Below, in pieces: positions 44,759-53,242 of a stretch of 64,000 nucleotides of DNA (position 1 is the stretch's first letter; every line of letters starts with the position of its first letter). Made by a program: the position numbers and the translations under genes. Under the pieces are notes generated by a model. It saw only the letters and a list, made by a program, of their open reading frames with translations, did no database searches and was not told the DNA's origin. Source of the stretch: Caecibacteroides pullorum. Its GTDB lineage: Bacteria > Bacteroidota > Bacteroidia > Bacteroidales > Bacteroidaceae. The stretch is from NCBI RefSeq assembly GCF_019239235.1, contig NZ_JAAZTS010000004.1, forward strand, positions 149,518 to 213,517, in the 5' to 3' direction.

Positions 44759-46000
44759 CTATTTGATGTTTTTTACAATGGAAGTAAGTGTTCCCTTATG
44801 AACCTGCGTCACCAGCACGTCGCCCTCGTGCAGCCGGGAGGCGTCCTTCACGGCACGCCCGTCCTTCAGCGTCAGGCTGTAGCCACGGGCCAGAAGCTTC
44901 TCGGGCGAAGCGTCGGCCAGGCGTTGGCGGAGCAGCTCCAGCCGATGGCGGTGACGTGCCAGCAGCGTCTCTACCGAGCGGTGCAGGTCCTTGCGGGCGG
45001 TGAGCAGCTCCAGCTTGGCGGACGACACGCGGCGGACGGCCGACGCGGGGATGCGGTTGCGGCATTGGTACAGACGCCGGCGCTCCTGCTCCAGGCGGGC
45101 GGTCACACCTTCGTGCAGACGGACAACCAAGTCGTTCAGGCGGTCGGCAGCCTCGTCCATACGGGCGATGAGGTATTCGGCGGCGGCGGTCGGGGTCTTC
45201 ACGCGGACGTGAGCCACGGAGTCGAGCACGGTGTCGTCGCGTTCGTGCCCGATGCCGGTAATGATGGGCAGGGGGAACTGGGCGCAGGCGGCGGCCAGCA
45301 GGTAGGTGTCGAAGCACGAGAGGTCGGACGTAGCGCCTCCGCCACGGATAATGACCACCACGTCGAACTGCTCCGCCCGGCCATTGATGGCATCCAGCGC
45401 CTCGAGAATGGATGCCTCCACACGGTCGCCCTGCATGGCGGCGGCAAAGAGGGTCACCTGGAAGGCATAGCCCCGCGGATTGTGCTCCAACTGATGGCGG
45501 AAGTCGCCATAACCCGCCGCCGTGGGCGAAGAGATGACGGCCACCCGCCGGGGCAGCACGGGCATGGGCAACTCCTTGTTCAGCGTCAGCACGCCCTCGT
45601 CCTCGAGCTGCTTCAGTATCTCGCGGCGGCGGCGTGCCATGTCGCCCAACGTATAGGTGGGGTCGATGTCATGCACGGTCAGGCTGAAGCCGTAGAGTTC
45701 GTGGAAAGAGACGCTGACCTGCACCAGCACCTTGATGCCTGCCTCGAAGGCCTGCCCCGTGCTTTCCTCGAAATAGGGACGAAGCAGGCGGAAGACGTTG
45801 CTCCAGATGACACCGCGCGCCTTGGCCACGAGGTTGTTGCCCCGCGGGTCCTTCTGCACGAACTCCACGTAGCAATGCCCCGTAGCGGGATGCATGCGCA
45901 CCTCGCTCAGCTCGGCCTGTACCCAATATTCATCGGGCAGACACTGCTCCAGGCTTCGGCGCACCAGGGCGTTGAGGTCGTATAGGGATAAAGCGTCCAT
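44759..46000 (-). CDS. xseA: Exodeoxyribonuclease VII large subunit
   Basis: 413 residues from the ATG at 46000, 2 bp after the S8 peptidase stop; a longer frame to 46042 overlaps that gene. N-terminal OB fold (VQAELSEVRMHPATGHCYVEFVQKD), nuclease core with PRRVAVISSPTAAGYGDF, VVIIRGGGATSDLSCFD and TGIGHERDDTVLDSVAHVRVKTPTAAAE, then a long coiled coil and LLARGYSLTLKDG. Degrades single-stranded DNA with XseB. Confidence 0.96.
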   Translation of the reverse strand: MDALSLYDLNALVRRSLEQCLPDEYWVQAELSEVRMHPATGHCYVEFVQKDPRGNNLVAKARGVIWSNVFRLLRPYFEESTGQAFEAGIKVLVQVSVSFHELYGFSLTVHDIDPTYTLGDMARRRREILKQLEDEGVLTLNKELPMPVLPRRVAVISSPTAAGYGDFRHQLEHNPRGYAFQVTLFAAAMQGDRVEASILEALDAINGRAEQFDVVVIIRGGGATSDLSCFDTYLLAAACAQFPLPIITGIGHERDDTVLDSVAHVRVKTPTAAAEYLIARMDEAADRLNDLVVRLHEGVTARLEQERRRLYQCRNRIPASAVRRVSSAKLELLTARKDLHRSVETLLARHRHRLELLRQRLADASPEKLLARGYSLTLKDGRAVKDASRLHEGDVLVTQVHKGTLTSIVKNIK

Positions 46001-46002
46001 GG

Positions 46003-47367
46003 TCAGCGGGATTGGGACAGGTATTCCTGATAGGCCTGCCACAGGTCGGGCACGCCATAGCCATAAATATTGTCAGGATAAGCGGCGCGGTCGCCCGAAC
46101 GACGTACCAGTTCGATTACCTCCTTGGCCGTCAGCTTGGGGCAGGCCTGCCACAGGCAGGTCACCATGCCGCACATAATGGGCGAGGCGAACGAAGTACC
46201 GTTGGCCTGCGTCAGGTTACCGTCGGTACCCATCACGTCGGCCTTGTAGCCCACAGCCACCACGTCGGGCTTGATGCGGCCGTCCGCCGTATTGCCGATG
46301 GACGAGAAAGTGGCCAGCACGCCATCCTTGCCCACTGCTCCCACGGTCAGCACGTTGTCGGCATCGCCCGGAGGGGTGATTTTCTTCCACGGACCGGCTC
46401 CCGCATTGCCCGCGCTGCATACCAGCACCATGCCTTTATCGGCCACATGCGAAGCCTGGCGCGACATCAGTGCGTACCGGCCGTCCAGCTGACGGAACTC
46501 ATAGTTCTTCAAAGGGTCATCGAAGGTGTAATAACCGAGAGACGTATTGATGACGTCCACCCCCACGCTGTCCGCAAACTCGACGGCGGCCGACCAGTAG
46601 TCCTGCTCCACCAGGTTCTCGGAGTAGTCGTCCTCGCTACGCAACAACCAGTAGGAAGCCTCGGGAGCGGTGCCCACCATCACCTCCGGACGGTTCAACC
46701 CCATGCACGACCACACGGCCATGCCGTGGCTCTGCTCGGCAAAGATATCGGCACGGGGATTGACAAAGTCCTTCACACCCAGCACGCGGTTCATGTCAAA
46801 GGCCGTGATGCGGTCGGCGTTGTGATAACCCGCGTCGATGACGGCAATGGTCATCCCCTGCCCGCGGAAGCCCGCCTCGTGCAGCTTGTCGCCGCGGCTC
46901 AGCTGTATCTGTGCGGCGCCTGCACCGTAGTAGCTCTCAGGATGTTTCTCGGGGCGGTTCACCAGCGAGTCGCGTTGGGGCGTCACCACCTCCTTGGCAG
47001 GGCGCATCCACACCCGTTCGGCGGAGCGCACGAAAGGCAGGGCGGCGATGCGGCCGATGGCCGACGAGTCGTTGCACGACACCGTCACGAAGTTCTCCCA
47101 TTTGCCCGTCACCACGATGTTCACTCCCTGCCGCCGTATCTCGTCCACATAGCTTCGACACACAGGCAGGTCGGTAGAGTCCACCTCCAATCCCTGGCGG
47201 TGGCGGCGCTCCAAAGCCTTCGCGGACAGGAATTCTTCCGGACGCTGCAAGGAGTACTCCGTAGCCGCCTTGTCCTTCAGGCAGATGCGATACTTCAGCG
47301 TGTCCTGTTGTGCACCCGCCGACAGGACGGTCAGGATGCCAACCAATAACCCAATCATTCGTTTCAT
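46003..47367 (-). CDS. Secreted subtilisin-like S8 serine peptidase
   Basis: 454 residues. Signal peptide MKRMIGLLVGILTVLSAGA-QQ, an N-terminal propeptide-like region (to about 150), then the catalytic triad: Asp in TIAVIDAGYH (near 181), His in EQSHGMAVWS (near 212) and Ser in ANGTSFASPIMCG (near 390), with oxyanion region VCSAGNAG. No C-terminal sorting domain is visible, so it is probably periplasmic or surface-attached. Followed immediately by xseA. Confidence 0.93.
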   Translation of the reverse strand: MKRMIGLLVGILTVLSAGAQQDTLKYRICLKDKAATEYSLQRPEEFLSAKALERRHRQGLEVDSTDLPVCRSYVDEIRRQGVNIVVTGKWENFVTVSCNDSSAIGRIAALPFVRSAERVWMRPAKEVVTPQRDSLVNRPEKHPESYYGAGAAQIQLSRGDKLHEAGFRGQGMTIAVIDAGYHNADRITAFDMNRVLGVKDFVNPRADIFAEQSHGMAVWSCMGLNRPEVMVGTAPEASYWLLRSEDDYSENLVEQDYWSAAVEFADSVGVDVINTSLGYYTFDDPLKNYEFRQLDGRYALMSRQASHVADKGMVLVCSAGNAGAGPWKKITPPGDADNVLTVGAVGKDGVLATFSSIGNTADGRIKPDVVAVGYKADVMGTDGNLTQANGTSFASPIMCGMVTCLWQACPKLTAKEVIELVRRSGDRAAYPDNIYGYGVPDLWQAYQEYLSQSR

Positions 47368-47406
47368 ATCATTTTCAATTTTCCATTATCCATTTTCAAT
47401 TCTCAA
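47368..47406. repeat. AT-rich junction repeat between mnmA and S8 gene
   Basis: ATTTTCAATTTTCCATTATCCATTTTCAATTCTCAA-type units fill the 28-bp gap and the last codons of mnmA (minus strand: GTTGAGAATTGA encodes VEN, stop). Confidence 0.7.
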
Positions 47407-48469
47407 CATACATCCCTATTCCCCGTTGCGAAGCGATGAACGCCCCACCCACCACGCGACGGCCGATGTAGAACACCGCCGACTGGCCGGGTGCGATGGC
47501 CGATGCCTCTTCCTCGAAGTGCACCAGCAGGCGTCCGTCTTCCAGACGGCTCACCGTGCAGGGAATGGGACGGCTGCGGTAGCGAATGCGCACCGTCAGG
47601 CTGTCGCTTCCGAACACCTCCGCCTCGTCCGTCAGGCAGTCCTGCTCGGCCAGCATGTAGCGCGTCTTCATCTGTTCGGCGTCGCCCAGCATCACGGTGT
47701 TCTTCTGCGGATTGATTTTCAGCACGTAGGCCGGCTTGCCCAAGGCTATCTCCAGCCCCTTGCGTTGCCCGATGGTGTAGTACGGGAAGCCCTTGTGCTC
47801 GCCCAGCTTCACGCCCTCGGCATTCACAAACCACCCCTTGCCCACCTCGGTATCTATCTCGGGGCTGTGCTCGCGCAGGAAATCGCGATAGTCGCCCTTG
47901 ATGAAGCACACCTCCATGCTCTCGCCCTCGTCGGCCTTCAGCGTGTAGCCCTTGTCGCGCAGGTAGTCGCGCACCTTCAGCTTGGTGTATTCGCCCAGGG
48001 GGAAAAGGCAGCGGCGCAGCACGTCCTGCCCCAGCCGCCACAGGAAGTACGACTGGTCCTTCTTGTCGTCGTCACCCGCCACGATGTAGCGTTTGCTATT
48101 CTGTTCTTCGATGCGTGTATAATGGCCTGTGGCGATGTAGGCACAACCCAGGCGGTCGGCCCACTCCGTCAGGATGCGGAACTTGAACAGCGGGTTGCAC
48201 ATCACACAGGGGTTGGGCGTGCGTCCCGCACGGTATTCGTCGATGAAATATTGTACGATGGTACGGCGGAAGTCTTCGCGTTCGTCGGCCACGTGGTGCT
48301 CGATGCCCATACTCTCGGCCAGACGGCGTGCCTCCACCGGCTCGTCGCCCCACACCCACATGGTGAGGCCCACAATCTCGTAGCCCTGCTCGCGCAGCAT
48401 CAGGCACGTGGCGGTGCTGTCTATGCCGCCACTCATGCCCACCAAAACTCTCTTTTCAGGTCCGTTCAT
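47396..48469 (-). CDS. mnmA: tRNA 2-thiouridine(34) synthase
   Basis: 357 residues. PP-loop [16 protein letters not shown], catalytic Cys in [14 protein letters not shown], second Cys in [16 protein letters not shown], and [11 protein letters not shown]. Thiolates U34 of Lys, Glu and Gln tRNAs. Many Bacteroides carry two mnmA paralogues, so redundancy cannot be excluded. First gene of the minus-strand run. Confidence 0.95.
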   Translation of the reverse strand: MNGPEKRVLVGMSGGIDSTATCLMLREQGYEIVGLTMWVWGDEPVEARRLAESMGIEHHVADEREDFRRTIVQYFIDEYRAGRTPNPCVMCNPLFKFRILTEWADRLGCAYIATGHYTRIEEQNSKRYIVAGDDDKKDQSYFLWRLGQDVLRRCLFPLGEYTKLKVRDYLRDKGYTLKADEGESMEVCFIKGDYRDFLREHSPEIDTEVGKGWFVNAEGVKLGEHKGFPYYTIGQRKGLEIALGKPAYVLKINPQKNTVMLGDAEQMKTRYMLAEQDCLTDEAEVFGSDSLTVRIRYRSRPIPCTVSRLEDGRLLVHFEEEASAIAPGQSAVFYIGRRVVGGAFIASQRGIGMYVEN

Positions 48470-48495
48470 AAATTGTTGGTTCTATTATGGAAAGA

Positions 48496-48503
48496 CAAAG
48501 GTA
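48496..48503 (-). promoter_or_regulatory. mnmA promoter -7 box
   Basis: Minus-strand TACCTTTG matches TAnnTTTG, 27 bp before the mnmA ATG. Confidence 0.6.
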
Positions 48504-48535
48504 CTGTTTTTTGCCCATTCTTCCGCACGCCCCGC

Positions 48536-49030
48536 CTACAAAATGGCCAAAGCGATGCAGGCGCAAGCCTCGGCGTCGGCCAGGGCATGGTGGTGGCGCG
48601 TCAGGTCGTAGCCGCATCGGGCGGCCACCGTCTGAAGCTGGTGGTTGGGCAGCTGCTTGCCGAAGGTACGTCGAGAGGCACGACACGTGCAATAGAAGGT
48701 ATAGTCAGGATAGCCCATACCGAAAGCCTTGAAAGCTGCCCGCAGGCATCCCTCGTCGAAAGGGCTGTTGTGGGCCACCAGCGGAAGGCCCTCCAGCCGC
48801 GGAGCCACCTCTTGCCACACGGCCGGAAACTCAGGCGCACGGTCGGTGTCCTGCCGCGTCAGCCCGTGCACCTGCGTATTCCAGTAGCTGTAATAGTTGG
48901 GAAAGGGACGTATCAGTCGGTAGATTTTCTCCCTGACCACTCCGTCCCTCACGATGACGATGCCCACGCTGCACACACTGCTCCGCTCGCCGTTGGCCGT
49001 CTCGAAATCGATGGCTGCAAAGTCCTTCAT
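48536..49030 (-). CDS. DEDDh-type 3'-5' exonuclease
   Basis: 164 residues from the ATG at 49030. A GAGGAGG ribosome-binding site with suitable spacing precedes this ATG, while the next ATG upstream (49036) abuts it and ATG 49135 lies before the promoter box. Exo motifs: FAAIDFETANGE (I), PLVAHNSPFDEGCL (II), HHALADAEACACIA (III, DEDDh). Similar to the DNA polymerase III epsilon fold; stand-alone protein with unknown repair or RNA role. Confidence 0.92.
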   Translation of the reverse strand: MKDFAAIDFETANGERSSVCSVGIVIVRDGVVREKIYRLIRPFPNYYSYWNTQVHGLTRQDTDRAPEFPAVWQEVAPRLEGLPLVAHNSPFDEGCLRAAFKAFGMGYPDYTFYCTCRASRRTFGKQLPNHQLQTVAARCGYDLTRHHHALADAEACACIALAIL

Positions 49031-49059
49031 CGGCATTTCCTCCTCTTTCTTATTTTGGA

Positions 49060-49067
49060 CAAAAATA
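49060..49067 (-). promoter_or_regulatory. Exonuclease promoter -7 box
   Basis: Minus-strand TATTTTTG, matching TAnnTTTG, 30 bp before the ATG at 49030; it supports the short start. Confidence 0.6.
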
Positions 49068-49187
49068 AGAAAAATATCCGCACTTTCATCGCTGTAACAC
49101 AAACGAAACATGTATGACACATCTTCATAACACATATTTCCGAGCTTTGCCCCCGAAAATCAATGAAAAAACAATCAAACGATCAAA

Positions 49188-50246
49188 ATGAAAAAAACAA
49201 TCCTCCTGCTGGCGGCCGTCCTGATGGCCGCGTCCACCCTCTCCGCCCAAAGCGCGGGAAACGATGAAGACGGGAAGAAAATCGACAAGGAAAAGCTGGA
49301 AACCAAAGACTACCTGCCCAAAGTGAACGGAACCATCCGTGCCAAGTACGAATACCAGACGGGCATGGGAGCCGGCCGCTTCGAGGTGCGCAACGCACGC
49401 GTCAGCCTGACGGGCAACATCCTGCCCATCGTGGCCTACAAGGCGGAAATAGACCTCTCGGACGAAGGACAGATCAAAATGCTCGATGCCTATGCCCGCA
49501 TCTTCCCCGCCAAGGGACTGACGGTGACGGCCGGACAGATGCGCGTCCCCTTCACCATCGACGCCCACCGCTCACCCCACCAGCAATACTTCGCCAACCG
49601 TTCGTTCATCGCCAAGCAGGTGGGCAACGTGCGCGACGTGGGCCTTACTCTGGGCTACGAACTGCCCACAGCCCTGCCCGTCAAACTGGAAGGAGGACTC
49701 TACAACGGCACAGGACTGACCAACCAGAAGGTGTGGCACAAGGAGGTGAACTACTCTGCCAAGGCCGTCGTCCTGCCCACCGAAGGACTGAACCTCACCC
49801 TGAGCGTGCAGGGCATCAAGCCCGAAGACGTATGGATGCGCTCCTACGACATCGGCACCTACTATGAGGCAGGCCGCTTTCATATCGAAGGCGAATACCT
49901 CTACAAGCAGTATTCGGACAACGCTTTCAAGGATGTGCACTCCGTCGACGCCTTCATCAACTACGACCAGCCTCTGAAGAAAGTCTTCCAGAAGATGTCT
50001 TTCCTGGCCCGCTACGACATGATGACCGACCAGAGCGACGCCAAGACCCGCGACGAAGCCACGGGTGCCCTGACCATTACCGACTACAAGCGCCACCGAC
50101 TGACGGGCGGAATCACTTTCAGCCTCAGCAAGGCCTTCCGCACGGACATCCGCCTGAACTACGAGAAATACTTCTACCCCGAAGGCTGCATCGCCAAGGA
50201 ATCGGAGCAGGACAAGGTGGTACTGGAGCTGATGGTCCGCTTCTGA
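49188..50246 (+). CDS. OprO/OprP-like phosphate-selective porin family protein
   Basis: 352 residues. Signal peptide MKKTILLLAAVLMAASTLSA-QS. Barrel pattern throughout: VNGTIRAKYEYQTGMGAGRFEVRNARV, AYARIFPAKGLTVTAGQMRVPF, then alternating strands ending in ..DKVVLELMVRF, a classical C-terminal Phe. The family name is historical; in Bacteroides substrates are unknown. Divergent from the exonuclease gene. Followed by 575 bp without a gene. Confidence 0.88.
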   Translation: MKKTILLLAAVLMAASTLSAQSAGNDEDGKKIDKEKLETKDYLPKVNGTIRAKYEYQTGMGAGRFEVRNARVSLTGNILPIVAYKAEIDLSDEGQIKMLDAYARIFPAKGLTVTAGQMRVPFTIDAHRSPHQQYFANRSFIAKQVGNVRDVGLTLGYELPTALPVKLEGGLYNGTGLTNQKVWHKEVNYSAKAVVLPTEGLNLTLSVQGIKPEDVWMRSYDIGTYYEAGRFHIEGEYLYKQYSDNAFKDVHSVDAFINYDQPLKKVFQKMSFLARYDMMTDQSDAKTRDEATGALTITDYKRHRLTGGITFSLSKAFRTDIRLNYEKYFYPEGCIAKESEQDKVVLELMVRF

Positions 50247-50771
50247 CGAAATGACACATTGATTTCCCGACCGCCTGAGAATCGCGTATTTCCGCCCAAA
50301 GGCAAGGCCGTCGCCAAAGAACGAAGTGTTTTTCCGTATCAAGCTATCCATCAGAAGGATAGCAAAGTCTTTACATTTGAAATAGAAGAAAACGACCGCC
50401 GCCAGAGACGAAAACAACAGAAAAGTGGCACTTTGGCGGCGTAACTATGAACTTCAGCAGCGTAAAGTGGCACTTTAGGAGCAGAAAACATACACTTTTC
50501 TGACAGAAAACATTGCTTTTTCCATCCGAAAACATACTTTCCGCCGCCCCAAAACATACAATCGGATGCCCGTAGACAGGCTTCCGCCCCACTGAGAAGG
50601 CCTATTCAGCCCCGTTTTCCCCTCTATTTCAACCTCTCCATAAAAGGAGCCAGTCAGCAAAAAAAGCCATCAGACATCTTTTTGCCGATATTCAGCCATA
50701 ATCTGCGACACTTTGTACTTTACCGAAACGTCACTTTTTCCCTAGCCTTCCCTCAATTTTCCGCCCAACGG
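50247..50771. other. Gene-free stretch containing a 21-bp array
   Basis: 50247-50821 has no credible gene. It holds the degenerate 21-bp array (50414-50560) and a promoter (50772-50803). 50247-50413 and 50561-50771 show no repeat or RNA family I recognise; no clear terminator for the porin was found. Short ORFs crossing the array repeat a heptapeptide (AAKVPL-like) and are array artefacts. Confidence 0.7.
50414..50560. repeat. Degenerate 21-bp tandem array, seven units
   Basis: Units begin at 50414, 50435, 50456, 50477, 50498, 50519 and 50540. Units 1 and 3 share the palindrome AAAGTGGCACTTT (50422-50434 and 50464-50476, 42 bp apart). Units 4-7 share AGAAAACAT(A/T) or a variant (CGAAAACATA, CAAAACATA) at the same phase. 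Unit 2 (GTAACTATGAACTT) is intermediate. Exact 21-bp spacing despite divergence argues for selection on period or for slippage. Confidence 0.85.
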
Positions 50772-50803
50772 CTTGCTTTTTTCAGAAAAAAACCGTATCT
50801 TGG
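50772..50803 (+). promoter_or_regulatory. Promoter of the DUF3820-like gene
   Basis: CTTG (50772-50775) and TATCTTGG (50796-50803; one mismatch to TAnnTTTG) with a 20-bp spacer. ATG follows 18 bp later. Confidence 0.6.
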
Positions 50804-50821
50804 ACGAAAGAAAAACAGCTT

Positions 50822-51670
50822 ATGGCCCAACCAAAACTACCGAATCTATCGGACAACGAACAGGCCCTGCTGTACCAGAAACTGAACCTGTACAACCGGG
50901 GCAGAGCCTCCTACAAGGAGGCCGGAGCCTATCTGGTCGTGCTTCCGCGCGAGGGAAAACCGCAGTACACTCTGTGGGTCTACTCTCCCCTGCCCAGCCG
51001 CCAGTCCATCTTCTACCTCTGCGACCTCTCGGCCGACGTCCACGAAGCCCTGCGCATGGCCAGCACCCTCTGCTTCTACTCCATCCGCAGCCTGTATCTG
51101 ACGGAATACAACGCCAAGCGCATGCAGAGCAGGGGCGACGACCTTATCCCCTTCGGCAAGTACCGCGGCCACTTCCTTCACGAGATACTGAACATCGACC
51201 CTGCCTACCTGGGCTGGATAGCCTACAAGTTCGAACCACGCATCCCAAAGCAGGCACGTTTCGTGCTCATCGCCCGCATCTACCATTCCGCCTACCTGGA
51301 CATCCAGCGCCGCAAGATGCACCAAAAGCCCACCGGCACTTTTCTGGGCAAGGAAGGCGACAGACTGGAAAACCTGACGCTGAGGGTCACCGCCGTGCGC
51401 GTGGAAGACAATCCCTACAAGACACGGGTGCGAAACGGCACGGCCTTCTTCTACGTACGCCAGCAGCTCCAGCTGAAGGACGCGTCGGGCAACTGCGTCG
51501 CGCTGACCGTCAATGCCCGCACGGCCAGCCGCCACTCCTGCACACTACCCGCCACCGAGCACGCCTATCAGGTGGGCGAAACCATAAAAATAGCCTCGGC
51601 ACGGGTGGCCCGCACCTATATGGTGGGAGCTACACCTTGCACGAGGCTGCATTACGTCAGGCTTCAATGA
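50822..51670 (+). CDS. DUF3820-like protein of unknown function
   Basis: 282 residues, cytosolic, no signal. The central segment LIPFGKYRGHFLHEILNIDPAYLGWIA is the 'FGKYKG' module found in DUF3820 and at the end of some DNA exonucleases (ExoX-like), suggesting a nucleic-acid-linked role. The N-terminal half is unassigned. The C-terminal third (about 180-282, LENLTLRVTAVRVEDNPYK, FFYVRQQLQLKDASGN, YQVGETIKIASARVARTY) looks beta-rich and OB-like. The gene is convergent with the phosphoesterase (stops 4 bp apart). Family-level identity only. Confidence 0.7.
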   Translation: MAQPKLPNLSDNEQALLYQKLNLYNRGRASYKEAGAYLVVLPREGKPQYTLWVYSPLPSRQSIFYLCDLSADVHEALRMASTLCFYSIRSLYLTEYNAKRMQSRGDDLIPFGKYRGHFLHEILNIDPAYLGWIAYKFEPRIPKQARFVLIARIYHSAYLDIQRRKMHQKPTGTFLGKEGDRLENLTLRVTAVRVEDNPYKTRVRNGTAFFYVRQQLQLKDASGNCVALTVNARTASRHSCTLPATEHAYQVGETIKIASARVARTYMVGATPCTRLHYVRLQ

Positions 51671-51674
51671 ACGA

Positions 51675-52664
51675 TTATTTCTTCACGAAGCTGTCAGGAT
51701 AGGTCGAACGGTTCACCTGCTGTCCACCAGCCAGATCGATCCACGTATCAAACGTACGCTGGCCTTCCTTCAGTACGATGACACGGGCACCGTTGGGCAG
51801 GTGGTTGTAGACGGTATTTCCGCCCGTATAGCGTCCGTAGGCCAGCAGGATGCCATGCCACATCACGGCATAGTCGTTGTCATGGTCGTGGCCCACGAAG
51901 ACACCCATCACATCGCCCGCTTCTTTCATGGCAGTGAACATTCCCGTGTTCAGGGCAGGTGCACAAGCTTTTTCCATGCGTGTACCTATCAGGATGGCTC
52001 CTTCGCTGGAGGCAGCCTGGTTGTATTCAGGCAGCGGAATATGGAAGAAAGAAAGAGCAGGCAAGGGTTGGCCTCCGTTAGCCTCCGTAAACGCAGCGCT
52101 CTGGCGGCGGTAGTTCTCCACCTGATCGAACGTCAACCAATCGTACCCCTTCACATCCTTCAATTTGGAATAGGAATGGGAGTCGAAGAAATAGAGCACG
52201 GCGGCATGGCTTCCCTTGCCGTCGGACGACTGCACCGTCAAGGTATAATCAGGTGAAGCCTGCTCACCACGGTCAGGCATCAGACAGCCCGGCACAGAGC
52301 GAATGATATCATATAGCTGTGTGCGGGTCATGCCCTGCTCGTCGTCATGGTTTCCGAACGTTACGACAAATGGTACATTATGGGCCGACACCCGTTCGAG
52401 CACTGTACGCATTCCCTTGTCGGCCGGCTTGGCATAAATCACGTCACCTGTCAATACAACCAGGTCAGGACGCTCGGCCTTCAGCACTTCATCAATACGT
52501 TCCAACGCAATGTCCGAAGCTGAATTGCCATACTTGAAGTGAACGTCGGTAAACTGAACAATCTTGAACTCACCCGCCTCATTGAACTTCAAGGCTGATT
52601 TTTGGGCATACAAGGAAACAAGTCCTACGCCCATCAGAAACAGAAAAAACAAAACACGTTTCAT
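51675..52664 (-). CDS. Secreted calcineurin-like metallophosphoesterase
   Basis: 329 residues. Signal peptide MKRVLFFLFLMGVGLVSLYA-QK. All metal motifs present: FTDVHFKYG, LTGDVIYAK, FGNHDDEQG, SFFHIPLPEY and FVGHDHDNDY. Domain layout resembles Bacteroides purple-acid/Icc-like phosphodiesterases; substrate unknown. Final gene of the rex operon, 43 bp after ispF with no promoter seen. Confidence 0.93.
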   Translation of the reverse strand: MKRVLFFLFLMGVGLVSLYAQKSALKFNEAGEFKIVQFTDVHFKYGNSASDIALERIDEVLKAERPDLVVLTGDVIYAKPADKGMRTVLERVSAHNVPFVVTFGNHDDEQGMTRTQLYDIIRSVPGCLMPDRGEQASPDYTLTVQSSDGKGSHAAVLYFFDSHSYSKLKDVKGYDWLTFDQVENYRRQSAAFTEANGGQPLPALSFFHIPLPEYNQAASSEGAILIGTRMEKACAPALNTGMFTAMKEAGDVMGVFVGHDHDNDYAVMWHGILLAYGRYTGGNTVYNHLPNGARVIVLKEGQRTFDTWIDLAGGQQVNRSTYPDSFVKK

Positions 52665-52707
52665 AGAGATTTAAAATATATGATTATGAATAATAAAATC
52701 CCAGCAC

Positions 52708-53187
52708 TTAGAGTTTTTCTACCAGTACTGTCGCATAAGCCGATATACCTTCTTCGCGACCAGTAAAACCCAGCTTCTCGGTCGTAGTAGCTTTGATAGA
52801 AACATCATCCACATCCACCCCCATCACGCAAGCCAAAGTCTGCTGCATCTCAGGAATACGTGCTTTCAGCTTAGGGCGCTCAGCACAAACGGTGGCGTCA
52901 ATGTTGCCTACCTTATAACCCTTTGTAGCAATCAGCTCCACGGTTTTCTTCAGCAGTACTTTACTATCAATATTCTTGAACTCACCTGCCGTATCAGGGA
53001 AATGATAGCCAATGTCGCGCATATTAGCGGCTCCCAACAGGGCATCACAAATGGCATGTATCAGCACGTCAGCATCGCTATGCCCCAAAAGTCCTTTCTC
53101 GTGTTCCAAGCGAATACCGCCCAACCATAATTCACGGCCCTCCACCAACTGGTGAACATCGAAGCCAAAACCTACACGTATTTTCAT
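52708..53187 (-). CDS. ispF: 2-C-methyl-D-erythritol 2,4-cyclodiphosphate synthase
   Basis: 159 residues from MKIRVGFGFDVHQLVEGREL; the upstream ATG at 53262 is within an AT-rich repeat and the FAH gene. Metal site GFDVHQ and HEKGLLGHSDADVLIHAICDALLGA, then YKVGNIDATVCAERPKL and IKATTTEKLGFTGREEGI. MEP-pathway isoprenoid enzyme. Operon with rex and the FAH gene. Confidence 0.97.
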   Translation of the reverse strand: MKIRVGFGFDVHQLVEGRELWLGGIRLEHEKGLLGHSDADVLIHAICDALLGAANMRDIGYHFPDTAGEFKNIDSKVLLKKTVELIATKGYKVGNIDATVCAERPKLKARIPEMQQTLACVMGVDVDDVSIKATTTEKLGFTGREEGISAYATVLVEKL

Positions 53188-53222
53188 AATTAAGAATGAA
53201 GAATTGATAATTGAAAATTCAT
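53186..53222. repeat. AT-rich junction repeat before ispF
   Basis: ATAATTAAGAATGAAGAATTGATAATTGAAAATTCAT units between the FAH gene and the ispF ATG. Same family as the elements at 34276, 35333 and 38586. Confidence 0.65.
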
Positions 53223-53242
53223 CAGTACCCCTGCAGGGTAGT

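Noticed and set aside
50351..50557. ORF with AAKVPL-like heptapeptide repeats
   Set aside because: Direct product of the 21-bp array; no ribosome-binding site or homologue recognised.
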